DNA of 50,343 nt, taken from contig CAJODT010000007.1 in the NCBI GenBank assembly GCA_905233365.1, forward strand, positions 1 to 50,343, read 5' to 3'. Of the stretch, positions 16,485-24,383 are shown piece by piece. The translations under genes were made by a program, and so were the position numbers. Source of the DNA: an uncultured Succiniclasticum sp. GTDB taxonomy: Bacteria; Bacillota; Negativicutes; Acidaminococcales; Acidaminococcaceae. The notes beneath the pieces are model-generated. The model had not been told where the DNA came from. It did no database searches and saw only the letters and a list, made by a program, of their open reading frames with translations. Each line of letters begins with the position of its first letter. Position 1 is the first letter of the stretch.

Positions 16485-16580
16485 AGAAAAAGAGTGTCAC
16501 CGATGAACGGTTGACCCAGATTATACAGTTGCTTCGAGAAGTAACCGCATCCTTTGGTCGAGGGCGGTTACTTCTTGTTT
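16485..16580 (+). ncRNA. Putative antisense RNA antitoxin (type I TA)
   Basis: Predicted transcript of about 95 nt from the promoter at 16450-16478 to the hairpin at 16539-16573 and the CTTGTTTTC tail. Its 3' part is antisense to the last codons and 3' end of the toxin frame on the other strand. Its 5' region (GTGTCACC 16494, CGGTTGACC 16508) repeats the start of the toxin mRNA (GTGTCACC...CGGTTGACC read from 16760 downwards). Hence it is also complementary to any toxin transcript that extends past the shared hairpin. Ends are inferred from promoter and terminator positions. Confidence 0.6.
16539..16573. terminator. Shared two-way terminator hairpin of the TA cassette
   Basis: AAGTAACCGC (16539-16548) pairs with GCGGTTACTT (16564-16573). 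On the plus strand a T-rich tail follows; on the minus strand the stem contains the toxin stop codon. Confidence 0.7.
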
Positions 16581-16657
16581 TCTATTAACGCTATCAGCAA
16601 TGTTACGATGATTGCAAGCATCATCAGTACAATGCTTAAGGTTTCATAGTCACTCAA
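16568..16657 (-). CDS. Holin-like small membrane toxin (type I toxin candidate)
   Basis: 29-residue peptide from a TTG start (16655-16657) behind AAAGGAGGG at a 7-nt spacing. It reads LSDYETLSIV, then a hydrophobic helix (LMMLAIIVTLLIALI), then a charged ENKK end. This is the form of Firmicutes putative holin-like toxins: short N-terminal (T/S)xYE, one membrane helix, basic tail. A consensus promoter lies upstream on the same strand, and an antisense RNA gene overlaps the 3' end. Expected to insert in the membrane if its RNA antitoxin is lost. Family membership is by pattern only. Confidence 0.72.
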   Translation of the reverse strand: MSDYETLSIVLMMLAIIVTLLIALIENKK

Positions 16658-16706
16658 AGTTAAGCCCTCCTTTCCACAGACATTCCCTTGCGGGTTTCTA
16701 TGTAAT

Positions 16707-16726
16707 CGGAGGGTCCAGACCCTCCG
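16707..16726 (-). promoter_or_regulatory. Leader hairpin of the toxin mRNA
   Basis: A perfect inverted repeat CGGAGGGTC / GACCCTCCG with a 2-nt centre lies in the toxin leader. Its CCCTCC arm can instead pair with the toxin ribosome site GGAGGG, a possible translational switch. Confidence 0.5.
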
Positions 16727-16769
16727 TAGAAGGTCAACCGTCCACCGTTTAGGGTGACACCCAAGGCGT

Positions 16770-16798
16770 ATTATAGCACACGAATGTTTGAAATTCAA
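16770..16798 (-). promoter_or_regulatory. Promoter of the toxin mRNA
   Basis: On the minus strand: TTGAAT (16793-16798), 17-bp spacer, TGC-TATAAT (16770-16775). Transcription would begin near 16763, about 105 nt before the toxin start. Confidence 0.75.
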
Positions 16799-16805
16799 GT
16801 TGTTT

Positions 16806-17633
16806 TTAACAGTTTCCCGTATACACAAATTTTAAATACTCTCGCGCCACGTCTGCCAGCCGGTACACCCGGGCGGCAGGCGTTTCGTTTCTGTCCACCA
16901 TGTTCCAGCGGGGGAAGAACTTGCTCGTATGCAACGGAATGTCCGGCGAAAGGGACGCGATCCATTGGGCGATGGTTTCCATTTCCTCCGGACTGTCGTT
17001 TTCGTTGGGCACGATGAGAGTGGTCAGTTCCACGTGGGCCGTTTTGCAGGCTTCGGTGATGAACGCTTTCACCATTTCCAGGTTGCCTCCAAGTTTATTG
17101 TACCATTCCGGTGTGAAGCCCTTCAGGTCAATGTTGTAAGCGTCCACGATGCCTGCCAGGTTTTTGGCTATTTCCACAGAAAAGTTCCCATTGGTGACCA
17201 CCACGTTCTTCTGTCCGTTACGGTGGACAAGCTCCCCTGTGTCGCGGATAAACTCCCAGCTTAGTAAGGGCTCATTGTAGGTGAAGGCGACGCCGATATT
17301 GTTCCGGTTTTTCAGTTCCAGGGCTTTGGCCGCGATTTGTTCCGGCGTGGCGATGACAGGCTGGAATGCGTCCCGTCCGTATTGGGAAATGGTAAAATTC
17401 TGGCAGAAGGGGCAACGCAGGTTGCAGCCGTAGCTGCCCAGAGACAGAATGGTTGTGCCGGGATAAAACCGGTTAAGGGGTTTCTTTTCAATTGGATCCA
17501 ACGCCAGCGAAGTAAGGAAACCGTAATTGCCGCAGACGTTTTTGCCGTCATGCAGCGTACGGACGCGGCAGAAACCGGTTTTGCCTTCCTGCAGATTGCA
17601 ATGGTGGTGACAGTAGGGACAGGTGTTTGGCAT
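16806..17633 (-). CDS. AmmeMemoRadiSam system radical SAM enzyme
   Basis: 275-aa radical SAM protein related to pyruvate formate-lyase activating enzymes. The [4Fe-4S] site CNLRCPFC has Cys70, Cys74 and Cys77. An extra Cys cluster at the N terminus (C5, C8, C12, C22 in CPYCHHHCNLQEGKTGFC) is typical of the AmmeMemoRadiSam branch. TYNEPLLSWEF and NIDLKGFTPEWYNKLGG are also characteristic. It lies 93 bp after the fused AMMECR1/Memo gene on the same strand, with AAGGAG before the ATG. The three-part system is conserved in many bacteria and archaea, but its substrate is unknown; protein or small-molecule modification is inferred. Confidence 0.88.
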   Translation of the reverse strand: MPNTCPYCHHHCNLQEGKTGFCRVRTLHDGKNVCGNYGFLTSLALDPIEKKPLNRFYPGTTILSLGSYGCNLRCPFCQNFTISQYGRDAFQPVIATPEQIAAKALELKNRNNIGVAFTYNEPLLSWEFIRDTGELVHRNGQKNVVVTNGNFSVEIAKNLAGIVDAYNIDLKGFTPEWYNKLGGNLEMVKAFITEACKTAHVELTTLIVPNENDSPEEMETIAQWIASLSPDIPLHTSKFFPRWNMVDRNETPAARVYRLADVAREYLKFVYTGNC

Positions 17634-17726
17634 AAAATAAACTCCTTGTATGAAAAAACATTAAAGTCCTGCTGATGCTATCTGAATGCAGCAGCTTGTT
17701 CTAAGATGGCGAGGAGTTAAAAAATC

Positions 17727-19118
17727 TCAATAATGCCGTATCACTTCAAACCGCTTCAGTTCACAGCCGCTTTCTTCCGGACGGATGCCCGCCTTCTGTT
17801 TCGCTATGTCGACCTGCTGCTCGATGGTATCCACGCCGGGCAGGTTGGGCAGCAGCAAACCGCTGCGGCTTCCCTTGGTCACCAGTACGCCGTACCTTTT
17901 TACGTCTAACTGGGCAGGGGAGCTGATGGGTTCCATGGGGCCCAGCACGTCCACGCTGTATTCCAGTTCTTCCAGTTCCTCGGGCAGCACCGGGGTGAAG
18001 CGGGGGTCGCGGCTGCAGGCGGAGATGGCGTTGTGCCGGATCTCTTCCGCCACGTTGTCGTACATGGGGCCGATGGTACCGATGCAGCCCCGCAATGCGC
18101 CGCGGATCTTTAACGAAACAAACACGCCGGCTTTTTGTTGCGTCATTTCCGGGGAAATATGCTGGGGCGAGCGCAGGTAGCCGCCCTTGCTGTTCACGTA
18201 ATGTTCAATTACTTCCCGGGCCAGCTTCACGTAGTCGTCTTCTTTGGCCAGCCGTTCCGCTTTCATCCTGCCCCGGATGGTGTCGTAAGCGTTAAGGAAG
18301 TGACGGCTTTCATCTGCCCCGGCAGGGGTGAACAGGGTGACGCCGTAGCCCACGCCGAAGGGCCCTTCGTAGCTCAGCATTTTGCTTTGTACCGCCAGCC
18401 CGTCGAAGGCGCCGGCCATGAGGACGAAGGAACGGTGGCCGCATTCGGCGGCTTCTTCCAGAAACATGTCTTTAAAGGCAAACAGCTCCGGGAAGTTACC
18501 GCTTCCCATCACTTCCATGATTTTTCTATCGTATTCCGGGCCTGCGGGGTTGAAGCCGTAAGGCCCGCTTTTTGTGAGCTTGTGGGATAAATCGCCGCTG
18601 GCGATCCAGGCGATCTTCCGGCCCAGCTTCTCCGCCATCTCCGCAATGAGCATACCCACCCGGTAGTGCTCTTTCAGCGAAAAACCGGAGAGGGCCACCC
18701 GCACGATTTTACAGCTTGTGCAATATTTGGCGAGAAAATACAGCGGCACCATGGTACCGTGATCCAGCTCCGGCTGCCGGTTGCCCAGCGTGCCTGCGGG
18801 GATTCCTCTTTCTTTGGCCGCCGCGTCGATGGCCTTTACCAGCTCTTCATCGTAATTCACACTGAATTTGACCTGGGGCGCGCCGAACTGGGCCAGGGTT
18901 CCTTTGGCGGAAGGGCCCGGCGAGATGTGGAAGTAATCGGAGTACAAAATGGAATGGGGGCTGGAGATGATAACCGTATCTGGCTGCAGGTCCGCAATGA
19001 ATTTCGCAGCTGCTTCGTAAGCGTCGATGGTGGCCTGGATACCTTTTTCCTGTCCGTGTCCCACTTCGGGAACGATGAGGGGCGGATGGGGAACCTGTAC
19101 TGCGCCGAGGATTGCCAT
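17727..19118 (-). CDS. Fused Memo-like (LigB) and AMMECR1 protein, AmmeMemoRadiSam system B+A
   Basis: 463-aa fusion. Residues 1 to about 265 form a class III extradiol dioxygenase-like Memo domain (VPHPPLIVPEVG, SPHSILYSDYF, ELDHGTMVPL, SGDLSHKL, ECGHRSFV), with His residues placed as in Memo metal sites. Residues about 285-463 form an AMMECR1 domain with the signature LRGCIGTI and SRDPRFTPV. Together with the downstream radical SAM gene this is the complete AmmeMemoRadiSam set in two genes. AAAGGAG precedes the ATG; a TATAAT-like -10 box lies at 19224-19229. The biochemical function is not established for the family. Confidence 0.92.
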   Translation of the reverse strand: MAILGAVQVPHPPLIVPEVGHGQEKGIQATIDAYEAAAKFIADLQPDTVIISSPHSILYSDYFHISPGPSAKGTLAQFGAPQVKFSVNYDEELVKAIDAAAKERGIPAGTLGNRQPELDHGTMVPLYFLAKYCTSCKIVRVALSGFSLKEHYRVGMLIAEMAEKLGRKIAWIASGDLSHKLTKSGPYGFNPAGPEYDRKIMEVMGSGNFPELFAFKDMFLEEAAECGHRSFVLMAGAFDGLAVQSKMLSYEGPFGVGYGVTLFTPAGADESRHFLNAYDTIRGRMKAERLAKEDDYVKLAREVIEHYVNSKGGYLRSPQHISPEMTQQKAGVFVSLKIRGALRGCIGTIGPMYDNVAEEIRHNAISACSRDPRFTPVLPEELEELEYSVDVLGPMEPISSPAQLDVKRYGVLVTKGSRSGLLLPNLPGVDTIEQQVDIAKQKAGIRPEESGCELKRFEVIRHY

Positions 19119-19260
19119 GGTGAGGACTCCTTTCTTTGTTTGCTTTTGGAATGTGATATATCAATTAGTTTGTTTGACGGTTGTGCCATTACAGAATGGA
19201 CGGTTCAATCAGCGTCTCCTTATATTATACAGCAAAATGGAAAGAAACGTATCAGTAAAA

Positions 19261-19289
19261 TTGACAAGAAAAGTTTGCCTTGTTAAGAT
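19261..19289 (+). promoter_or_regulatory. Promoter of the P-type ATPase-like gene
   Basis: TTGACA (19261-19266), 17-bp spacer, TAAGAT (19284-19289), 45 bp before the start codon. Confidence 0.6.
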
Positions 19290-19334
19290 TAGTATGAACT
19301 GAATTACAACTCTTACTTTTCGGAGCCTTGTGTG

Positions 19335-21206
19335 ATGAAGCCGAATGAAAAAAACGACAATGAAATAAAAAAGGATAATACCACTGGGTCAGTTGAGAGC
19401 GAAGCAGCCGCTAACGCGACGGATAAACCGAATGCGGGTGACGCAGCGCAATCTTCCGCTCCCGTGCAGGAAGTAGACACCGCGTCCGTTAACACAGCGG
19501 AGCAGGATGCGGCAAGCCAGCCAAAACGCCGGCAGCGTCCCAAACGGAAAGGCCGGGCGGTGGCCGGGCAGATTTCCCGACTGAAGATGGCTGTCATGTT
19601 TCTGATTCCCCTGCTGCTTGTAGCGTTCTGGACGGAAATTGCGCCGTTACTAGTGTCTGCCGGTATACGGGGCAGCCTGATCGATCTGCCGGACCCGCAC
19701 GCAGCGGCGAACCTGCGCGGGGTGCTGCAGCTGTTATTACTGTCGCCGGTTTTGTATGCGGGCCGTCAGTTTTATCAGCAGGCGCTGCAGGACCTGCAGG
19801 AACGCATCCCATCAGCGGAAGTGCTGCTTCTGCTCGGTACCCTTGCTGCTGTGACTGGTGGTATATACACATCTATCCATCTGGTACAGGGGCAGCATTA
19901 CTGGAACCTGCCGCCACTGTTCCTTGCCTATATCGGGGTGTGTGTAACGACGGCGCTGGGCAGCGTCTATCTGGACCGCTGGTGCAAGGCGCCTTTGCCG
20001 CAGTTTCTGGATCTGCCCTCCATGTGGCTGGTGAGCGGTTCCATTTTACTGGCCATCGTAGCCTGCCTCAGCTTTTTCTTTACCGGTAAGGCAACCTTCC
20101 CCGTCTGGCAGATTGCCATGTCTATTTTTGTCTGCTGCTGCCCTGTGTTACTGTTGCCTGCTGTCAGTGCGGCAGCCTTTACCGCGGTGCAGAAAGCGGC
20201 GGAGCAGAATATCCTGCTGCGGGACGGAACGATTTTAGGCGACGTGGGTGAAACCTCACTGATCATTTTTGATAAAACGGGAACCCTCACCATAGGTCAT
20301 CCGGTGCTGACGGATATCCATATCTTCAACAACGGTTCCGAGCCGGGTCTGTTAAGTCTGGCAGCTGCCATGCTGCAGGATAGCGATTTGCCGGAAGCCG
20401 CGGCGGTACGGGATGCGGCGGAAGGTTGTAAGCTTCCTCTCTGTACGGAAATCCAATCCACGCCGGAAGGCTGGCACAGCGCCCGCTGCTTTAAGGAAAA
20501 TATCAGGCTGGGCTCTCTGGATTTTGTAAAACGCTATGCCCGGATTCCGCCGGAAACCAACAGGTACGTGGAGCAGATGTCCGATGCGGGCAAGACCGTG
20601 TGGTACCTGACGGTGGGGCGCACCCTGTACGCCATTTTCGGTTTTTCCGATGAACTGCGGGAAGAAACACAGGAAGCCATGCGCAGATTAAAAGAAATGA
20701 ACATTACCACTTCCGTGATGACCGGGGACAATAAGCGGGCGGGTCTGTATCTGGGCAGGCTGGCCGGCGCGGACCGGGTGGCGGCGCAATTGCTGCCCAC
20801 CCATAAGGCGCAGCTGGTGCAGACCTTCCGCAAAGGCGGCGAAATCGTAGCGGTGGTAGGCGACGGGGATAACGACGCCCCGGCGCTGGAGTGTGCGGAC
20901 TTCGGTTTTGCCGTAGGCAGCGGTACCAAAACGGTGTGGAAAGCGGCCCAGGTGGTGCTGACGGACAACGACCTGCGCAACGTGGCGGCTACCTTTAAGC
21001 TGAGCCGCGCCTGCGTGGAAACCATAAAAGGCGATGTGCGCATCGTCTGCATTTGCAACCTGGTGCTTCTGCCCTTTGCTGTGGGTCTGATTTTCTTATT
21101 GGGCGGTCCCCTGCTGCAACCCTGGATGCTGCTGGTGGTGACCATTGTGGCGGCGGCGCTGCTGGCACATAATACATGGAAACTAAAAAGGATAGATTTG
21201 AAATAA
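19335..21206 (+). CDS. P-type ATPase-like protein lacking the actuator domain
   Basis: 623-aa protein. The first 80 residues are low-complexity and charged, ending in a basic QPKRRQRPKRKGR stretch; no metal-binding domain is present. Helices follow, then phosphorylation motif DKTGTLT (Asp about 313), MTGDN and hinge GDGDNDAPAL, and a terminal helix pair, as in P1B heavy-metal pumps. Key differences: the loop that should hold the actuator domain with TGES is only about 18 residues (after VTTALGSVYLDRW); the membrane CPC motif reads CCCPV; and the N-domain HP dipeptide reads LP. GGAG precedes the ATG, with GTG at 19332 as an alternative. It may be a non-transporting relative rather than a pump. 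Confidence 0.8.
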   Translation: MKPNEKNDNEIKKDNTTGSVESEAAANATDKPNAGDAAQSSAPVQEVDTASVNTAEQDAASQPKRRQRPKRKGRAVAGQISRLKMAVMFLIPLLLVAFWTEIAPLLVSAGIRGSLIDLPDPHAAANLRGVLQLLLLSPVLYAGRQFYQQALQDLQERIPSAEVLLLLGTLAAVTGGIYTSIHLVQGQHYWNLPPLFLAYIGVCVTTALGSVYLDRWCKAPLPQFLDLPSMWLVSGSILLAIVACLSFFFTGKATFPVWQIAMSIFVCCCPVLLLPAVSAAAFTAVQKAAEQNILLRDGTILGDVGETSLIIFDKTGTLTIGHPVLTDIHIFNNGSEPGLLSLAAAMLQDSDLPEAAAVRDAAEGCKLPLCTEIQSTPEGWHSARCFKENIRLGSLDFVKRYARIPPETNRYVEQMSDAGKTVWYLTVGRTLYAIFGFSDELREETQEAMRRLKEMNITTSVMTGDNKRAGLYLGRLAGADRVAAQLLPTHKAQLVQTFRKGGEIVAVVGDGDNDAPALECADFGFAVGSGTKTVWKAAQVVLTDNDLRNVAATFKLSRACVETIKGDVRIVCICNLVLLPFAVGLIFLLGGPLLQPWMLLVVTIVAAALLAHNTWKLKRIDLK

Positions 21207-21235
21207 AAAACCGGTCACTTGCGTGACCGGTTTTT
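21206..21235. terminator. Two-way terminator between convergent genes
   Basis: AAAAACCGGTCAC (21206-21218), TTGC loop, GTGACCGGTTTTT (21223-21235). It sits exactly between two convergent stop codons and serves both. Confidence 0.9.
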
Positions 21236-22993
21236 CATTTCCCATATACGTTTTCAATGATTGTCTTCATAAAGTTCTCTTCCCAACGGTAGTTACGGCT
21301 GTAACGTCCTTTGTTATATTTATAATCGGTGGCGAAGCCGTTCTGCAGGAAAACAAATCCGTTTTTCGTGCCGGGCTGCCACATAAGACCGCCGATGAAA
21401 CCGTAGGCTTCCCCCAGATGCCCGACCAGATCAAAGTCGGGGCGGTTGGGAGCCGGTTTTGTGGAACCTGTGCCGCTGAAATACTGCAGGGCCAAACCGT
21501 AACTTTCAATGGCATCGTTGTCAATGTCGCCGTTGGGCTGGGACGGATTGTATTTCCAGACCGGTTTTTCCATAATCTGCACCGAGGCGGATTTAAGTAT
21601 TTGTTTTCCTTTATAGTTACCCTGGTTCATCAACATTTGCAGCATATGGGCCAGCTCTTCCGGTGATATGCGCAGTCCGCCCTGGGGGGAAAAGATGCCT
21701 GCGTTGGTTCCGGGCCTGTAGTTGGCCAGCAGGGAGGCGTTTGGCAGTTCGATGGGACGGTCGTCGATCTGGGCATAATAGCGGCCGGATTCCCCTTTGG
21801 TTTTACGGTAAAGCGTCCCCATCTTCTGCAGGTCGCCGGAGGAAAAGTCCCGCAGGTTGAAGCTGCCTTTGATCTCCAGGGGCTTCAGCACGTTTTTCGT
21901 CATGTATTTGTCGAAACGCTGGCCGGACACCTTTTCCATAATGGTAGCCAGCAGGACAAAATTCAGATTGCAATAGCTGAAATTGGTGCCGGGGGCCCTG
22001 TTCTTCGTCCAGCAGTCTGCAGAGGTGAAAAACGATCTGACGTTGCTTTTAAAAGGTACGTAGGGAGTGGGGTAGTCCCGGATGGATGACGTGTGGGAAA
22101 GCAGCATCCGGGAGGTGATGGCCCTGTTGGGATAATTCGGGTTCCGCAGGGTGAAGCCCAGGTAACGGCTCACGTCTTCGTCCAGATTGATCTTTCCTTC
22201 TTCCACCAGCTGCATGTAACCGGTAGCGGTGAAAATTTTGGAAATTGAAGCTACGCGGAACCGGCTGTCGGAGGTGACAGGCAGGTTCCAGTTTTTATTG
22301 CGGGGGCTGAGGAAGCGGTTGCCCATCATGTTACGGTATACTTCCTTGCCGTTTTTGAACACGATGACGGCCAGGCCCGGTACTTTTTCCCCATAGCCGC
22401 CGATCATGTCGGCCAGTGCGGCATCCAGTTTCCGGGTTGCGGTTTTGTTTAACAGGGAGTTGTAGTTTTCCTCTTTGTTCTGGACGCGGAAGGGGTGGCC
22501 GGGGACAACGGCGGTTTTTTGTTTTTGCGTTGCGGCGGGTTTGGCGTTTTCTGTATTGGTCTTTGTGGCAGATGTTGTCTTGCTGGTTGGTTTGATTATG
22601 GCAGGGGCATTCTGTGTTGGAGCAGGCTGCGTTGTTGTATCAGGCATAGTTGACGCCACAGGTTCCTTTTTGGTTTGCGTCGTACTTGCAGGCGCGGGCT
22701 GCGTTGATTGCTTTTGTTCAGGCTGAGGCTGTACAGAAGCTGGCGTGCTGTTTGTTTGTGCCGGCAGCGTTGTAACAGTTGAACTGGTTTGCGTTGTACT
22801 TGCCGGAGGTGTATTAGCCGGCTTCGTGTCGGCAGGCGCTGGTGTATTTGCAGGCGCAGAACCAGTCGGTGCGGTTGTATGGTGCGCGCACTGTCGGCGC
22901 GGCAGGAGCGGCCATTGCTATACTTGTTAAAAAAGAACAAATCAGTGCAACGGCGATTGTACTGATTTGTTTTTTGTGTGCGGTAAAAATCAT
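21235..22993 (-). CDS. Secreted beta-lactamase-family serine hydrolase, signal region out of frame
   Basis: Penicillin-binding/beta-lactamase (class C-like) fold: SxxK in RVASISKIFT, the Tyr-x-Asn motif in FSYCNLNF and HLGEAYGFIGG in place of KTG. From a GTG at 22659 the frame gives 474 aa beginning with a Thr/Pro/Ala/Gln-rich linker. That low-complexity frame stays open up to about 22880. There the upstream start (ATG 22993, GGAGG site) supplies a signal peptide (AVALICSFLTSIAMAAPAAPTVRAP) in another frame. One extra base, or two missing, in TGCGCGCACC (22881-22890 complement) explains the break. The intact protein would be about 585 aa: signal, 110-aa linker, hydrolase. Likely cell-envelope peptidase or esterase. 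Confidence 0.8.
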
Positions 22994-23095
22994 AAAAGCC
23001 TCCATATAAACTGAAACGGAAGATGGAGTATTAGGTTATAATTGCAGCAACGTTATACAATGGAAGGCGTTGCGCATAAAAAGCAGAGGATTTTC

Positions 23096-23425
23096 TTATA
23101 TGACGTATTTAAAAATGCAGAAGAATACCGTTCCCGCTACCAGCGCTACCGGCAGGGACTGCGTTTTGTAAACGATGGGGAAGGCGCAGACGGTGGCCCA
23201 TAAGCCGTAGTTCTGCAAGGTAAAGTTCAGCGCATTGTCTTTCAGGAAAATATCCGGAAAGATCAGCGCGCCAAAGATGGCGGTAGGGATGTACTTCAGC
23301 CAGATGCTGAACCAGTCCGGCAGCTTACGGCCCCGCAGCAAAAGCAGGGGCAGTTCCCGGCAGGAAAAGGTGCCGATGACCATCATCAGGGTGGCGCCGT
23401 ATATATATAAGGATTCGTTACTCAT
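23096..23425 (-). CDS. azlD: AzlD family branched-chain amino acid exporter small subunit
   Basis: 109-aa hydrophobic protein with about four membrane helices and the family hallmarks TFSCRELPLLLLRGRKLP and YIPTAIFGALIFP. It pairs with AzlC, encoded 74 bp upstream, to form a branched-chain amino acid exporter in the inner membrane. GGAG lies 7 nt before the ATG. No clear terminator follows. Confidence 0.9.
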   Translation of the reverse strand: MSNESLYIYGATLMMVIGTFSCRELPLLLLRGRKLPDWFSIWLKYIPTAIFGALIFPDIFLKDNALNFTLQNYGLWATVCAFPIVYKTQSLPVALVAGTVFFCIFKYVI

Positions 23426-23499
23426 TGGAAGTCTCCAGTCTGCCGGTCGCTTTCCGGCCTGTGTTTCAGGTTAGCAGTTATACAGATAAAACGTTGTTC

Positions 23500-24195
23500 T
23501 TAAGAACCTGCTTCTTCTTTTTTCGTATGTTTTACTTCCAGCCAGCAGGCGATCACCGATACGATGAGCGTGGCCAGCACGATGTGCAGCTTGAAGGGTA
23601 CGACAAAGGAAAGAAGAACGGATAGAATGCCGCCCAGCAGGCCGGCGATCAGCAGTACCGTATCGTGCAGGTAACTGCTCCAGATACCCAGGAACATGGC
23701 AACTAAAATATAAGAAACCAGCTCCGTGGGCGGATTCAGCCAGGCTGCCGCCGTGCAACCGATAAAGTTGGCGCTGGCCCAGACCAGGCAGGGAGAAAAA
23801 CCTAACGCCAGCCCCTGCCGGGGATCCCAGTCCTTATCCTTGTTAAAGCAGTCCAGATTCACCGCAAAGGTCTCGTCGGTAATGTTCTGGGCGAACAGGA
23901 TGGAATAGGGAAGGGAGCAGTTTTTAATGTGGGGGTACATGGCCGTGGAAAAGAACATGTACCGCAGGCTCACCATAAAATTGGTGACCAGGATGGAAAA
24001 CAGCGAGGCGTTGTCCAGCAGCATGGCGATGCAGATGAACTGCCCGCTGCCGGAGTAGGCCAGGATGCTCATAATGAACGCTTCCACTGGCGAGATGCGG
24101 GCCTGCTGTCCCAAAATACCGCAGGCCAGCCCCAAAAACAGGTAGCCGATATAAATGGGCATCGCCCGCTGGATCACTTTCTTGTTGAAATGCAA
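23500..24195 (-). CDS. azlC: AzlC family branched-chain amino acid exporter large subunit
   Basis: Multi-helix membrane protein, 231 aa from the TTG at 24195. AzlC blocks are AMPIYIGYLFLGLACGILGQQ, SILAYSGSGQFI and FMVSLRYMFFSTAMYP. The longer frame from 24261 is rejected because the promoter at 24233-24261 places the transcript start near 24226; AGAAGGA lies upstream of the TTG. Likely co-transcribed with azlD; the substrate range (Leu/Ile/Val or analogues) is inferred from the family. Confidence 0.88.
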   Translation of the reverse strand: MHFNKKVIQRAMPIYIGYLFLGLACGILGQQARISPVEAFIMSILAYSGSGQFICIAMLLDNASLFSILVTNFMVSLRYMFFSTAMYPHIKNCSLPYSILFAQNITDETFAVNLDCFNKDKDWDPRQGLALGFSPCLVWASANFIGCTAAAWLNPPTELVSYILVAMFLGIWSSYLHDTVLLIAGLLGGILSVLLSFVVPFKLHIVLATLIVSVIACWLEVKHTKKEEAGS

Positions 24196-24232
24196 AATAA
24201 AGACCGTCCTTCTGAAACTGTAATAATACTTA

Positions 24233-24261
24233 ATTATATAGTGAAATTCCCATTTCTGCAA
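24233..24261 (-). promoter_or_regulatory. Promoter of azlCD
   Basis: On the minus strand: TTGCAG (24256-24261), 17-bp spacer, TATAAT (24233-24238). Confidence 0.65.
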
Positions 24262-24300
24262 TTACCTGCCGGATTTATATATGGAAATTCTGTAACTCCA

Positions 24301-24330
24301 TTGACATAATCCACTGTTTATTTCTATAAT
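24301..24330 (+). promoter_or_regulatory. Promoter of DUF1015-serC
   Basis: Perfect TTGACA (24301-24306), 18-bp spacer, perfect TATAAT (24325-24330). The transcript would start near 24337 and carry the 154-nt repeat in its leader. Confidence 0.8.
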
Positions 24331-24383
24331 TAAATACCAGATATACATAATGACAAAATTAAAAAATAGGAAGGAAAAGACAT

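Noticed and set aside
16568-16828. Longer 86-codon version of the toxin frame
   Set aside because: It would begin upstream of the predicted transcript start at about 16763 and has an arginine-rich, non-conserved-looking N terminus; the TTG at 16657 has the ribosome site.
22475-22930. Plus-strand hydrophobic frames opposite the serine hydrolase linker
   Set aside because: They are shadows of the low-complexity Thr/Pro/Ala linker on the minus strand, without ribosome sites.
24195-24261. Longer azlC start at 24261
   Set aside because: The azlCD promoter overlaps this segment, so it would not be transcribed.
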